Shown: one piece after another, positions 52,222 to 60,865 of the stretch
Position numbering within the stretch: position 1 is the stretch's first letter
Layout: the number at the start of each line of letters is the position of its first letter
DNA from: UBA7662 sp943369355
GTDB lineage: Bacteria > Bacteroidota > Bacteroidia > UBA7662
DNA length: 64,000 nt
NCBI GenBank assembly: GCA_943369355.1
Contig: CALRMX020000005.1
Location: 248,001 to 312,000 of the forward strand
Direction: 5' to 3'
Made by a program: the position numbers and the translations under genes
The notes under the pieces: generated by a model
What the model was told of the DNA's origin: nothing
The model's input: only the letters and a program-made list of their open reading frames with translations
Databases searched by the model: none

Positions 52222-52905
52222 TCATTCGGCCAATACCGTATCGGTGCAAGAAATGGCCAAGACGGTCTCGTTTATTTTAACCAGATTAACAATTAGGTCG
52301 TCTTTACCGTCGCCATTCAGGTCTACAAGTTGAAGTGGTTCAATTTTCATCAAGGTATCCACTCCTTCTAAGCAATACATATCCGACCAGTCGTCAAGTA
52401 AATGCTTCGTCGAAAAAGTCGTAGTTGAGGAAGATAGCAGCCCATACCAAGAGGCTCCGTCTTCATAAGTGTAACTCACCAAAAAGTCGGGAATTTCGTC
52501 TCCATTGAAATTGGCCTGTAAAACGGTATCGTAATATCCGTCAGCTGAGCTTTCGTAGTAGATTTCTTTGCCCTTGTAAAATAGGCCCAGGCTCGAACGA
52601 GCCCTGTCGCTTGTATAACCGGAAACAGCTGTATAATCGTTGAACCGAAATAACTTAATAGGGATGGGTTTCCGCGTCACAAAATCGTATCCACCACAGA
52701 ATCTTGGATCTGTTAAAACCTTTCGATCGAGCCCGTAATTATTGTCCTTACATCCGCACTCGTCATCTGCATAATCCCAACAAATCCCTGCGTCTAAACA
52801 AGCCTCTATTGCAAAAAAACGAGTCAACTTGAGGTAGGTGTACCCCGTCAAAACGCTAAAAAGAAGCAGCAGCGTTAGTCGTATAGGTGTTTTCGAGCGC
52901 ATCAA
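52222..52905 (-). CDS. Membrane-anchored protein with a VCBS/EF-hand-like DxNGDGxxD motif, function unknown
   Basis: 227 residues. An N-terminal hydrophobic anchor (IRLTLLLLFSVLTGYTYLKL) is followed by a Cys-rich segment (CLDAGICWDYADDECGCKD) that may form disulfides outside the cytoplasm. The rest has FG-GAP/VCBS-like loops: QANFNGDEIPDFLVSY and LVDLNGDGKDDLIVNLV. No enzyme signature is visible. It stands alone with about 200-base gaps that contain nothing I recognise. Confidence 0.55.
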   Translation of the reverse strand: MMRSKTPIRLTLLLLFSVLTGYTYLKLTRFFAIEACLDAGICWDYADDECGCKDNNYGLDRKVLTDPRFCGGYDFVTRKPIPIKLFRFNDYTAVSGYTSDRARSSLGLFYKGKEIYYESSADGYYDTVLQANFNGDEIPDFLVSYTYEDGASWYGLLSSSTTTFSTKHLLDDWSDMYCLEGVDTLMKIEPLQLVDLNGDGKDDLIVNLVKINETVLAISCTDTVLAE

Positions 52906-53067
52906 AATTTAGGCATCAAGTACTCGTGTTTTGCAGGTGCTAGGGGCATACAAGATTCGGGATTAACTAACAGAATAGCTCGTTCTAAACATGGATTAAA
53001 CCTGAGTTTTTTCAAAACCGTCGTGAACAATTCGGGTGTATCATTTCAGTAATTCCATTTTTTTCGC

Positions 53068-53583
53068 TCAACTGTTTTGAGCAAGCAGTTTGTTGATTTT
53101 GGCAATTTGGGTCCAGTGATAAACAACCAACACCATTCCTACAAGTCCCGCAATTTGCCCTACTTCATTTGGAACGAACGACAGGAGTTGTGCTATACTC
53201 CATCCTATCCCCGAAATCATTCCAAAATCTGAAATGGTTTTTAATTTGAGATTCGTCTTCTTTTCTTCTTCTATTGAATTAGCAAGATGAATGACGATGA
53301 AAAAATCTTCAATGAAGTTAAATGGAATGGCAAACATATACCAAACAGATGTTGGCTTCATTTTGCGGTTTTCAGGACGTATTAAAGTCAAACACCTTTG
53401 TAAAGTCCGGCAATAAAAACCTACCAGCATAAAAAATGCTCCAACGATTACTAAACTTGGCCATAGGCCTATGCCGATAAATTCATTCAAGAAACTACCG
53501 TTTGTCGCGGTTTCAAAATAGGGTATAACTGCCCAAGCCACCAAAAGCGCCGTCAGCATAAAACGAATCACATAATTGACCAT
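53068..53583 (-). CDS. Four-helix integral membrane protein of unknown function
   Basis: About 171 residues from ATG 53583, with four hydrophobic segments: FMLTALLVAWAVIPYF, LWPSLVIVGAFFMLVGFY, WYMFAIPFNFIEDFFIVIHL and QIAGLVGMVLVVYHWTQIA. A charged loop rich in Glu and Lys sits between helices 3 and 4. The longer frame to 53646 reads into an interspersed repeat. No family recognised. Confidence 0.5.
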   Translation of the reverse strand: MVNYVIRFMLTALLVAWAVIPYFETATNGSFLNEFIGIGLWPSLVIVGAFFMLVGFYCRTLQRCLTLIRPENRKMKPTSVWYMFAIPFNFIEDFFIVIHLANSIEEEKKTNLKLKTISDFGMISGIGWSIAQLLSFVPNEVGQIAGLVGMVLVVYHWTQIAKINKLLAQNS

Positions 53584-53686
53584 GGTTGTCCCTTTCTCGT
53601 TGCTGTTCTTGTGTTGGTTAAGCGATCTCCTGTTTGGTCCATGCACTCGCTTGTTTAGTATCGAAATTTCGCTTCGTATGGCAAGC

Positions 53687-53790
53687 TACCAAACAACCCA
53701 CAAACTACAAAACACCAGCCATTCCTACCACCACCTTGGCCGCGCGAAGGTGGGTAATCCCTCAGCGGACGGAAAGGCAGTGGGTATTTA
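53687..53790. repeat. Interspersed repeat copy 1
   Basis: About 100 bases matching the copy at 55253-55353. Shared blocks are TACCAAACAAC, CACAAA-TACAAAACACCA, CACCACCTTGGCCGC and a decayed TCCCTCAGCGGACGGA hairpin. It lies immediately upstream of the four-helix membrane gene. Confidence 0.6.
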
Positions 53791-53834
53791 AGTTTTGGGC
53801 GATGTACATGCCGTGTAGTTAATGGAAGCGTATA

Positions 53835-54315
53835 TTATTTCGCGATTTTTAATCTTTTTTTGATGCGTTCTATGTCGTGAAATGCAATTATGTGACTCGT
53901 TTCAATTACTTTGTTTAGGTCTTTAATGGTTAATGTTGATGCCGTTGCCTCCTCGTTTTGTGTCGCATAAATTTCAATATTTTCAAGACTTATAGATTAC
54001 ATGGTTGTCAACGAAATATTTGTAGGAACAATAATATTCAATGCTATTATTCGTAATCTGGAACACTTCCTTCCCGAATACATTCCACAATATTAGTCGA
54101 ATAAAAAATAATGCAACACCCCAACCAACTAAATAAGAAATAAGTAGACCAAACTTTAAACCATCTCCTTCATTCAGTACTATCGCTGTTGCTACAATTG
54201 GAATAATCAAGGAAATGATTGTCAGAACGACCAAACTAACTAATATAAAAATCGGTCTATTTTCATTCGAAATAATTATTTCATTTTCGTGGATTTCAAT
54301 ATGTGCTGGCTTCAT
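53835..54315 (-). pseudogene. Frameshifted PH-like two-helix membrane protein
   Basis: The first 110 codons (MKPAHIEIHENEIIISNENR, two membrane helices, VFQITNNSIEYYCSYKYF) end at a TGA at 53983. A shifted frame then continues the same kind of protein for about 50 residues (SLENIEIYATQNEEATAST ... LNKVIETSHIIAFHDIERI) to a TAA at 53835. One indel near 53985 would restore a roughly 160-residue protein of the bacterial PH-domain/DUF304-like style. It is either a decayed gene or a sequencing error. Confidence 0.5.
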
Positions 54316-54346
54316 TATTTTTTGGCTTTGGATTCATAGGTGTCTT

Positions 54347-54577
54347 TTATATGAGTTTAGAAAAAATTCTGAAGTTACCTTCGATGAGTTCCCTAACGTC
54401 CTTGCGAACATATTCAGGAACTTCACGCCCTATTTCGGGATATGTGGCAAGTACTGAAACCCTTTCAATAAATTCTTCAATTGTTTTTTGAGCATAAAAG
54501 GGAGATTCCTTGGCAATGTAATCGTGAATGCTATCCAAGTCTTCTAAGGCTAGCTTAGACCAGGTTATTTCAACCAT
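54347..54577 (-). CDS. RelE/ParE-family toxin, C-terminally truncated
   Basis: A 76-residue ParE-like protein: WSKLALEDLDSIHDYIAKES, ATYPEIGREVPEYVRKDVRE and LIEGNFRIFSKLI, then stop. Family members usually run to about 95-100 residues and end with another strand carrying a His/Arg pair, which is missing here. It overlaps its antitoxin gene by 13 nt. It may be inactive. Confidence 0.7.
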   Translation of the reverse strand: MVEITWSKLALEDLDSIHDYIAKESPFYAQKTIEEFIERVSVLATYPEIGREVPEYVRKDVRELIEGNFRIFSKLI

Positions 54578-54747
54578 TTTTTATTAAAATGAGCCATCAC
54601 ATCTGCATGTGTCACGGTTTGGCCGTTTTCTATTTGAAGTAAGCCCTTTTCAATTTTTTCCTTCACGATGAGCTGTTCGAAGAGTGTATTCAAATTCACT
54701 TCCTGAGGGAATTCATTAATCGCTTGCAAAACGGTTTCTTTCTTCAT
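54565..54747 (-). CDS. ParD-like antitoxin of the Bacteroidota small addiction type
   Basis: 60 residues: AINEFPQEVNLNTLFEQLIV, then KEKIEKGLLQIENGQTVTHA and DVMAHFNKKWL. The EKGL-QIE-G-TVTH pattern is typical of Bacteroidota antitoxins paired with ParE/RelE toxins. Its ATG overlaps the stop of the broken DUF1016 gene (ATGA). Confidence 0.75.
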   Translation of the reverse strand: MKKETVLQAINEFPQEVNLNTLFEQLIVKEKIEKGLLQIENGQTVTHADVMAHFNKKWLK

Positions 54748-55300
54748 AGGATAAAATTAATGAAATTTTTTATCTCGCTTACAAGTCCACGTTGTAAATC
54801 GCTTTCACTGTGTGGGTCAGGTATATTCAAAAACTCAAATACATAACTATCCTTGAATGCGTTAGAAAGGTCGCTAGTACTTTCTCTCACCGCTGGTGAG
54901 AGTTTTGAATTACCAATTATTGTTCGCTCGAAGAAGCTTGCAGAGATCTGTCGATCAAGTTCACGTTTGCTGTAATTTTCTTGTTTAACGATTTTAAGAT
55001 AAAATTCCATTTCTTAATGGTCTTACACCTTGAAAAAATCAGCTGGTTGCTTGTCCAACTAATTTCTCTCACCAGTGGTGAGAGTTTTGGAAAGTCCTTG
55101 TAGGTCTCATAAAACTGCTTCATTCTCCAAATATTCTTATCGGAGAAGCCTTTTATTTCTGGTTCGTGTGTTTGAATAAACTTGGCTAATGCTGTCACAA
55201 CCGAATTGCCCCATTCCGGAGCAAAAGCGACGCTTTGTTTCGGAAAGCAATGTACCAAACAACACACAAAGTACAAAACACCAACAATCAATATCACCAC
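54744..55300 (-). pseudogene. Broken DUF1016 (YhcG-type PDDEXK nuclease) gene
   Basis: Two frames together give the DUF1016 N-terminal region. From about 55215, EWGNSVVTALAKFIQTHEPE, GFSDKNIWRMKQFYETY and LVREISWTSNQLIFSRCKT are in one frame. MEFYLKIVKQENYSKRELDR, QISASFFER and YVFEFLNIPDPHSESDLQRG are in the next. Loss of one A in the run at about 55010-55014 explains the shift. The N-terminus is replaced by interspersed-repeat sequence, and the C-terminal nuclease domain is missing after FINFIL, where the toxin-antitoxin pair begins. It is a remnant, not a functional nuclease. Confidence 0.75.
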
Positions 55301-55353
55301 CTTGGCCGCACGATGCCGGATGATCCGTCAGCAGACGGACAGGCTGTGGTTAT
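55253..55353. repeat. Interspersed repeat copy 2
   Basis: Matches the copy at 53687-53790 and contains the perfect hairpin TCCGTCAGCAGACGGA (55323-55338). The segment GATCCGTCAGCAGACGGACA recurs inverted in the repeat near 61.6 kb. It forms the 5' end of the broken DUF1016 frame. From 55354 to 55611 I see no gene. Confidence 0.6.
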
Positions 55354-55468
55354 TTGCGTTTTCGGGCTTTGCGTATGGCCCTAACACGCGGGTTGAGTCA
55401 TGTAGCTCGTAATTCAGGTTTGATACTACCTTCAATTACAAAAAATAAGTCATTCTATCGACTTGTTT

Positions 55469-55490
55469 AAACATATGAGTACATATGTTT
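55469..55490. promoter_or_regulatory. Inverted repeat, possible operator
   Basis: AAACATATG and CATATGTTT are separated by AGTA, a 9-bp perfect inverted repeat between the PLD-like gene and the DUF1016 remnant. Confidence 0.3.
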
Positions 55491-55611
55491 CTCGCTGCTT
55501 TTCGTGAAGACTTCAAGCCGTCTTTCGGGAGCTATTTTTAGGTTTCAAGTTAGCAGCCGGGTTTACACAGCACCCGAAATCGTATAACTACCGGTTGTCA
55601 AATGCAGAAGA

Positions 55612-56307
55612 CTATATTTTCGGTTGGCCAACTTTAATGATCTCACTTCTCAACATCGCGTAGACTTTGGGGGCCAATAAAGTTATTCTTTTAATAGCTG
55701 ATTTATCAAGCTTGAAATCTTCTTCATCAAACTTGTGATACTTAATAGCTATTTGACACATAAACTCGTAAGTGCTGTCAGATCCTTTGTGCTTTTGAGG
55801 AAACTCATATTTAGCAGCTATTTCCTTATACAAATATCCCATCGTATATTCTCGCTTTATCGCACTATAACCAGAAAAATCGAACGATGGGTGATCAGTC
55901 CTAATGATCAAACTAATTATTTCTAAAAGCTCGTTCATTTCCTTTTCATTCTGGTCAATAGTTATTTTAACACCTATTTCATGATTATTAATTTGTGAGT
56001 AATCGTAGAGGTTCATTGATGCTATTAATGCCGAATTCTCACTCAGATAACATTTAGCATGAAGATTTTTGACTGAAATTAAAGTTACATTGGTACAAGA
56101 GTCTAGCCATTTTTTATCCTCTACCGAAAGTTCGTTTTCACGATAAATAATTAAATTTTTTTGGTTTCGTGAGAAACAATTGGTAAGCTTTGGCTTTAGT
56201 CGGTTGTTTATTTTTAAATAGGGAGAAACTATAATTACATAATCAATGCTTTCATTGATTATGCGTTCAATTTCATGCGATATTGCTGTTGTCTCAAGTA
56301 ATTCCAT
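55612..56307 (-). CDS. Phospholipase D-like (HKD) nuclease-family protein
   Basis: About 231 residues from ATG 56307. A single PLD-type active site is visible: LHAKCYLS (His83, Lys85 in this numbering) followed by ALIASMNLYDYSQINNHEIG (Asn99 and Glu). The N-terminal segment IDYVIIVSPYLKINNRLKPK fits the PLD fold. One HKD motif implies dimerisation, as in Nuc/BfiI-type nucleases. The C-terminal 100 residues are unassigned. It is about 260 bases downstream of the McrBC-like genes and may belong with that defence cluster (inference). Confidence 0.75.
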   Translation of the reverse strand: MELLETTAISHEIERIINESIDYVIIVSPYLKINNRLKPKLTNCFSRNQKNLIIYRENELSVEDKKWLDSCTNVTLISVKNLHAKCYLSENSALIASMNLYDYSQINNHEIGVKITIDQNEKEMNELLEIISLIIRTDHPSFDFSGYSAIKREYTMGYLYKEIAAKYEFPQKHKGSDSTYEFMCQIAIKYHKFDEEDFKLDKSAIKRITLLAPKVYAMLRSEIIKVGQPKI

Positions 56308-56568
56308 TGCTTTGTAGCATAGTTTTGTTAGCAAATGCGTTCAACTGTATAAAACTACCGTCCGTTTCTCGCAGAACCTAGATAATTGTCTCAATACAAG
56401 CGTTACTATTTAAAAGATTAATAATAACGGCTTGTAAACGCAGTGGGATATATTTAATTATGGCTGGGAATGGGAGGGCTTCAGGATTTGCAAGCTCTTT
56501 TCCAGGCTTTGGTTGTAGCGTTGGCTTTCTTGGCCTGGCAATGTGTGTGGCTGTGCAGGGTCGGAATA

Positions 56569-58857
56569 TTATCTTATTTTATTCTTCATTAATTCTGTCA
56601 GACTACTTGTAAACGGAAATGCAGATGCTCTACCGGTCGAGTAATTTGAAAGTTTTCTGAAGTCCCAGCTAACATTTTCAAATTCGGTGTCTGTTACAGG
56701 TTCGATTTGAATCACCAGATAATTGTCCTGAGATGGGGTAGGATAGCCTTTTCTTATTAAGTCGTCTTTTGAAAATACTTTAGGACCTCTGCTAATAATC
56801 TTCCATAAGTTACCGGAGTCAGTGTCTCCAGAAGTATGAAGCAATAAGTATTTTGAACTTACTGTTTCTTTGTCGAGTACAAGTGAACCTGACCCTGAAC
56901 CCATTCTGAAATTGTATAGTCCGGTTCGTTGAATCCAGTCGTATTGTTCCACTGAGTTGTAATAGCCCACCAAAACAAAAGTGTCGTCAGGAATTAAGTC
57001 TCTGTTGGTGTTGTATGGTTCCGGTAATGGTTCTTTGACTGCATTGTCAGATTCAGGCGGATTTTTATAAATGTCAAATGTTCTGAAAGCAATTTTCTCC
57101 CGTTGTGAAGCACGGTTTATGAAGTGCTCAATTATTTCAAGAATAAATGCTTTCAGTTCTCCGATTCCGCTGTCGGTTTTTGAAGGTTTTACCGGAAATG
57201 CACCAAGACCCGGAATAATTTCGTGAAATCCTTTTTGGTTAATGGTTTTGTCACCAGGATATAAAACATAAGCACCGCCCGTTCTTCTTATTGCATCCTT
57301 GTAGGCATGCATTTTCAGTAAATCTGCATTTTTGTATATACCTTTTCTGTTTTCTGCCTTTTCTTCGTCAAGGTCATTTTCCGTGTTCTGTTCCAGGAAA
57401 TCTGCCAGGTTGGCGATTTTGTATTTCGCATCAAAATGAACATGAACAATAAGTTCCTGTTTCTCTGCTTCTGCTTCTGAAATGCCGTAAGGCCAGAATG
57501 AAAGTGTATAGTCAGGACGCAAGGTGGTCGTCCAGCTACCTGAATCAGGATAATTTTTCCTTCCGCTGAATGACCGGTTGTAATTAAAACGAATATTCAG
57601 TTTTCTGTTGCCTGAATCATATACACCCCTTAGAGCAGTAAATTTTCCCTGTTTTATCCGAAGATTTAAGCCGTCAGGCGTTTCTATAATTAAATCTGAA
57701 ATGTCTTTAGGTTCAATTTCGAAGACGGATTGAAATAAGTCGAGCAGTTTAAAGAAAAGCCAGTATTCGTATAGGGTGGCTGTATCTTTTTTTCCACCAC
57801 TATAAATATCATCACCGCCTTTCCAAATAAGTTTAGCTGCAAGGTCAAACATGAGCCAAACACGGAGAACTTCCCGGTAACCTTCTTTTCGCTGCAACAC
57901 CGGACTGTTTAGCTTTAATGTTGTTGGTCTTGAAATGTCTTTGAAAACAGTATGGTGCAACTGTCCTTCAAGTTCACGAATCAATAATTCTGACTCGTTT
58001 TCCATTTTCTTGTGTCCGAACTCTTTTGCTTTGTTGTTTATGTCTGTGCAGAATTTCAGGAAGTTTTCAAGCGCATGTTTTATAAAACGATTTTCTGGAG
58101 TATCAACGGAATCCGTTTTTCTGATGGTTGTGATTCGTTCCGGTAATGTATCAATGCCGTAGTTTCTCAGATAATGCGTCTCGGGTAATTTGGTTCGTCT
58201 GCCGCCTTTCAGTATTTCCTTAATATTGGCATTTGAAAATCGCCTGGCGTTGCGAATGTCCTTTTCTTCCGTGGCTTCTGTCCATTTTGTTACGGGTACT
58301 GTAACTATGCGGTGAATAGCTTCGGCAAACTCGTCAGTTCCAATTACGGACTTAATGAAGGAAAATTTCTGATAAAGTGTCTGGCTATCTTTGGTGTAAT
58401 CAATTTCAAAATGTTGGGAAACCGGTGAATTTGCCTGCAATAAAAGGTCTGTACATTTTTCGGTAATCAGTTCCAGCATATCGCGGTAATCATCACGATA
58501 ACCCGATTTTATCGATTGAACCTCTAAGTCGACTTTGTAGCGTTCCTGACTGGATTCTCTTTCCAGTAGTGGAATTGAAAGCGTACCAACAAAAATATTG
58601 GGAGCAATTGTTCCTAGATTTTTGGTTCGCTTGTGCTGTTGTATGATGTTTTCGCCAACATCACCCAACACAAAATCAGGGTCGCTGATTTGAAAATCAT
58701 AAAAGCATCCTTCAACTAGTTGAAAGCGGGCCTCATTATGTTCACTTGCGTTTTCTTCCGCATCAAACAACGAACCAGGCTTGCGGGCATCTATCCAAAG
58801 CCGCAAACCTTCCTTAACGGAATCAAGGTTGATTTCTATGTTTGATACTGATTTCAT
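56569..58857 (-). CDS. DUF2357/PD-(D/E)XK protein, McrC-like partner of McrB
   Basis: 762 residues. The N-terminal two-thirds corresponds to DUF2357 (for example HYLRNYGIDTLPERITTIRK and TPENRFIKHALENFLKFC). It is followed by a PD-(D/E)XK nuclease core: TLYEYWLFFKLLDLF, LRPDYTLSFWPYGI and VHVHFDAKYKI (about residues 440-475, with Asp and D-x-K as expected metal and catalytic residues). The gene starts 3 bases after the McrB stop. In McrBC-like type IV restriction, McrB translocates and this partner cuts modified DNA. The C-terminal 250 residues are unassigned. Confidence 0.8.
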   Translation of the reverse strand: MKSVSNIEINLDSVKEGLRLWIDARKPGSLFDAEENASEHNEARFQLVEGCFYDFQISDPDFVLGDVGENIIQQHKRTKNLGTIAPNIFVGTLSIPLLERESSQERYKVDLEVQSIKSGYRDDYRDMLELITEKCTDLLLQANSPVSQHFEIDYTKDSQTLYQKFSFIKSVIGTDEFAEAIHRIVTVPVTKWTEATEEKDIRNARRFSNANIKEILKGGRRTKLPETHYLRNYGIDTLPERITTIRKTDSVDTPENRFIKHALENFLKFCTDINNKAKEFGHKKMENESELLIRELEGQLHHTVFKDISRPTTLKLNSPVLQRKEGYREVLRVWLMFDLAAKLIWKGGDDIYSGGKKDTATLYEYWLFFKLLDLFQSVFEIEPKDISDLIIETPDGLNLRIKQGKFTALRGVYDSGNRKLNIRFNYNRSFSGRKNYPDSGSWTTTLRPDYTLSFWPYGISEAEAEKQELIVHVHFDAKYKIANLADFLEQNTENDLDEEKAENRKGIYKNADLLKMHAYKDAIRRTGGAYVLYPGDKTINQKGFHEIIPGLGAFPVKPSKTDSGIGELKAFILEIIEHFINRASQREKIAFRTFDIYKNPPESDNAVKEPLPEPYNTNRDLIPDDTFVLVGYYNSVEQYDWIQRTGLYNFRMGSGSGSLVLDKETVSSKYLLLHTSGDTDSGNLWKIISRGPKVFSKDDLIRKGYPTPSQDNYLVIQIEPVTDTEFENVSWDFRKLSNYSTGRASAFPFTSSLTELMKNKIR

Positions 58858-58860
58858 TTG

Positions 58861-60459
58861 TTACGCTTCGGCAAAACTTGCAAATCCGTTGTCGATGGCT
58901 CCGCGATACATGCGTGTTATTTTTTCGAGTGATAGCGGATAAAGCACATTTGCACCATTGAAATCAAAATCGGCCTTTTCAAAAACATCTTTAATGATTT
59001 TATAATCTCCGTCTACACAGAGCGAACCCAGTGTTTCAAGTACTGGGCACAGTTTTCTGCGTGAACCGTGCAGCTTGGGCAACAGTTTTTGGATGATGGC
59101 AATGTCAATCTTTTGATGAGTTGTAAGCGAATTATCCAAAACAGTAAGCTGATGAATCAAACGCAGTATTTCAGTTGCACTGCGATAACCAAATTCTGCA
59201 CCCGCTTTATTCAACTCGCCAAAAAACTGAACCAGTATAGCATTGATTTCATCAATATCTGTAGTAGCAAACTCCTTAGCTGCAGCCATTTCAAGGAAGC
59301 TTTTTGCCATTCCGGCTCCTTTGCCCATCAAGGCATCCATGTTAATGTCTCTTACATTGCCTAGGAAGTTTTTCATTTCATCCTGCGTAACCCTGAACTC
59401 AATGGTATTAGCTCTGTCGAGCACTTTGGGGCTGAACATGTTTGTGGTTTCGTCAATATTTACGGTGCCAATAATGAAGAGATTTGAAGGAACTTTCAGT
59501 TTAGCCGGAATATCGTTTTGTTCAGTGCCTTCGGCATAAAGCGTAATTTCTTCCTTTGACTCCATCACGCTCAGAAAGTCGGCAAAATACCGTTCCACAT
59601 GGCTAAGGTTCATTTCATCCAGAATCAGAAAATGAGGCAGGTCAGGGTTTTGATTGGCCTGAATAATCAATTCCAGCACACCGCTGTCCGGCTTCACATA
59701 CTCCTCGGGCTTCAATGCGTTGGGATAACCCAACAGGGGTTCACGGTTTGTCCAGTCGGCACCCACGGGAATAATGCGGTACTGGCTTTCATCTTGACAA
59801 ATCCACTGAACAAAAGCTTGAGCCAATTTGGTCTTTCCTGAACCGGAAAGACCAGTGAGAATGACGAAAGGTTTGGTGAGGAGGGAGGCAGAGAATCTTG
59901 CGATTAATTGACTTGAATACGCCAAACCTGATTCAGAGATATTATTCAGGATTTCCTCAAGATTGAAGTTTGATTTAGGCGGTTTGACCTTGGCATCTTT
60001 TGAAACTCTATTAACGGACTGATTGAAATAAATTTCCAAAATTGCATTTAAATCATTGTCCAACATTTCATTAGAAGGCAAATCTCTTACATTGTAGACC
60101 TTAAATATGAATGATGAACCATACCTATCAGGTTTTTGGGAATAGTTTTCATTAAAATATTCGGAAATACTTTGTTTATCTTGTATGTTCCAGTTTGAGT
60201 CGGGGACATTAGTTTCACTAACGCCATAAGCCAAGATTAATATTTCAATATCTCTATAATAAAGATAAACAGGGTAAATTCCGTCACTTGTAGTATTTGG
60301 TATTTTTAAAAATGAAATCCAAGGGATTCTAGCAGTGTTTCCTTGACCAAAACTTACTTTTACGTTTAACCCTTTATACAATTTTTCAAAATGTTTTGTT
60401 TTAAGATTGTCCGTTTTTGCCTGATCTAAAAATTGCTTTAGTTGTATACTGTAACTCAT
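58861..60459 (-). CDS. McrB-type AAA+ GTPase with MrcB N-terminal (DUF3578) domain
   Basis: 532 residues. Residues about 1-145 form an MrcB-N/DUF3578 domain (VKVSFGQGNTARIPWISFL, YPVYLYYRDIEILILAYG), expected to read modified bases or the DNA end. The AAA+ motor has Walker A GLSGSGKT (203-210), Walker B FLILDEMNLSHVERYF (277-292), the McrB GTP signature GTVNIDETTN (331-340) and LDRAN (348-351). It probably assembles as a hexamer driving the DUF2357 nuclease encoded next. The 155 bases upstream contain no recognised gene. Confidence 0.9.
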   Translation of the reverse strand: MSYSIQLKQFLDQAKTDNLKTKHFEKLYKGLNVKVSFGQGNTARIPWISFLKIPNTTSDGIYPVYLYYRDIEILILAYGVSETNVPDSNWNIQDKQSISEYFNENYSQKPDRYGSSFIFKVYNVRDLPSNEMLDNDLNAILEIYFNQSVNRVSKDAKVKPPKSNFNLEEILNNISESGLAYSSQLIARFSASLLTKPFVILTGLSGSGKTKLAQAFVQWICQDESQYRIIPVGADWTNREPLLGYPNALKPEEYVKPDSGVLELIIQANQNPDLPHFLILDEMNLSHVERYFADFLSVMESKEEITLYAEGTEQNDIPAKLKVPSNLFIIGTVNIDETTNMFSPKVLDRANTIEFRVTQDEMKNFLGNVRDINMDALMGKGAGMAKSFLEMAAAKEFATTDIDEINAILVQFFGELNKAGAEFGYRSATEILRLIHQLTVLDNSLTTHQKIDIAIIQKLLPKLHGSRRKLCPVLETLGSLCVDGDYKIIKDVFEKADFDFNGANVLYPLSLEKITRMYRGAIDNGFASFAEA

Positions 60460-60615
60460 GCTTATTATTAGTTGAATTAATTTATTTGATAGCGCTCAGA
60501 ATTTAGAGAAAGAACAATAATTTTTTCGCACCAACATTTCAGGTTTTGTATCCCATCCTATTATCTGGCTCATGTTGTAGCTTCAGGTTGCTATGTCGTG
60601 TACATCTGCCATCTG

Positions 60616-60855
60616 CTACCTTTCAATTACTTTAAATTCATAATCTAGGAAAATGGAAAATCGCACAAGGTAGTCTATCGTTATGCTGAATTTTCCGTTT
60701 TCAATTTTTGAAATGGTGGAGCGGTTGATGTCCATCATATCCGCAAGTTGCTCCTGGGTGTATCCTTTTTGTTCACGCACCTGCCTGATCTTATCACCTA
60801 GCTTCAGGCGATAATCTTTAATTTGAGATTCTGTTGAGGACAATTCTGTAGGCAT
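60616..60855 (-). CDS. Xre-family small transcriptional regulator
   Basis: 79 residues, essentially one helix-turn-helix: LGDKIRQVREQKGYTQEQLA, then DMMDINRSTISKIENGKFS and YLVRFSIFLDYEFKVIE. It lies 156 bases upstream of mcrB on the same strand, so it may act as a controller of the restriction genes. Its stop-to-start distance to the preceding unknown gene is 10 bases. Confidence 0.8.
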   Translation of the reverse strand: MPTELSSTESQIKDYRLKLGDKIRQVREQKGYTQEQLADMMDINRSTISKIENGKFSITIDYLVRFSIFLDYEFKVIER

Positions 60856-60865
60856 GAAATCGTAA

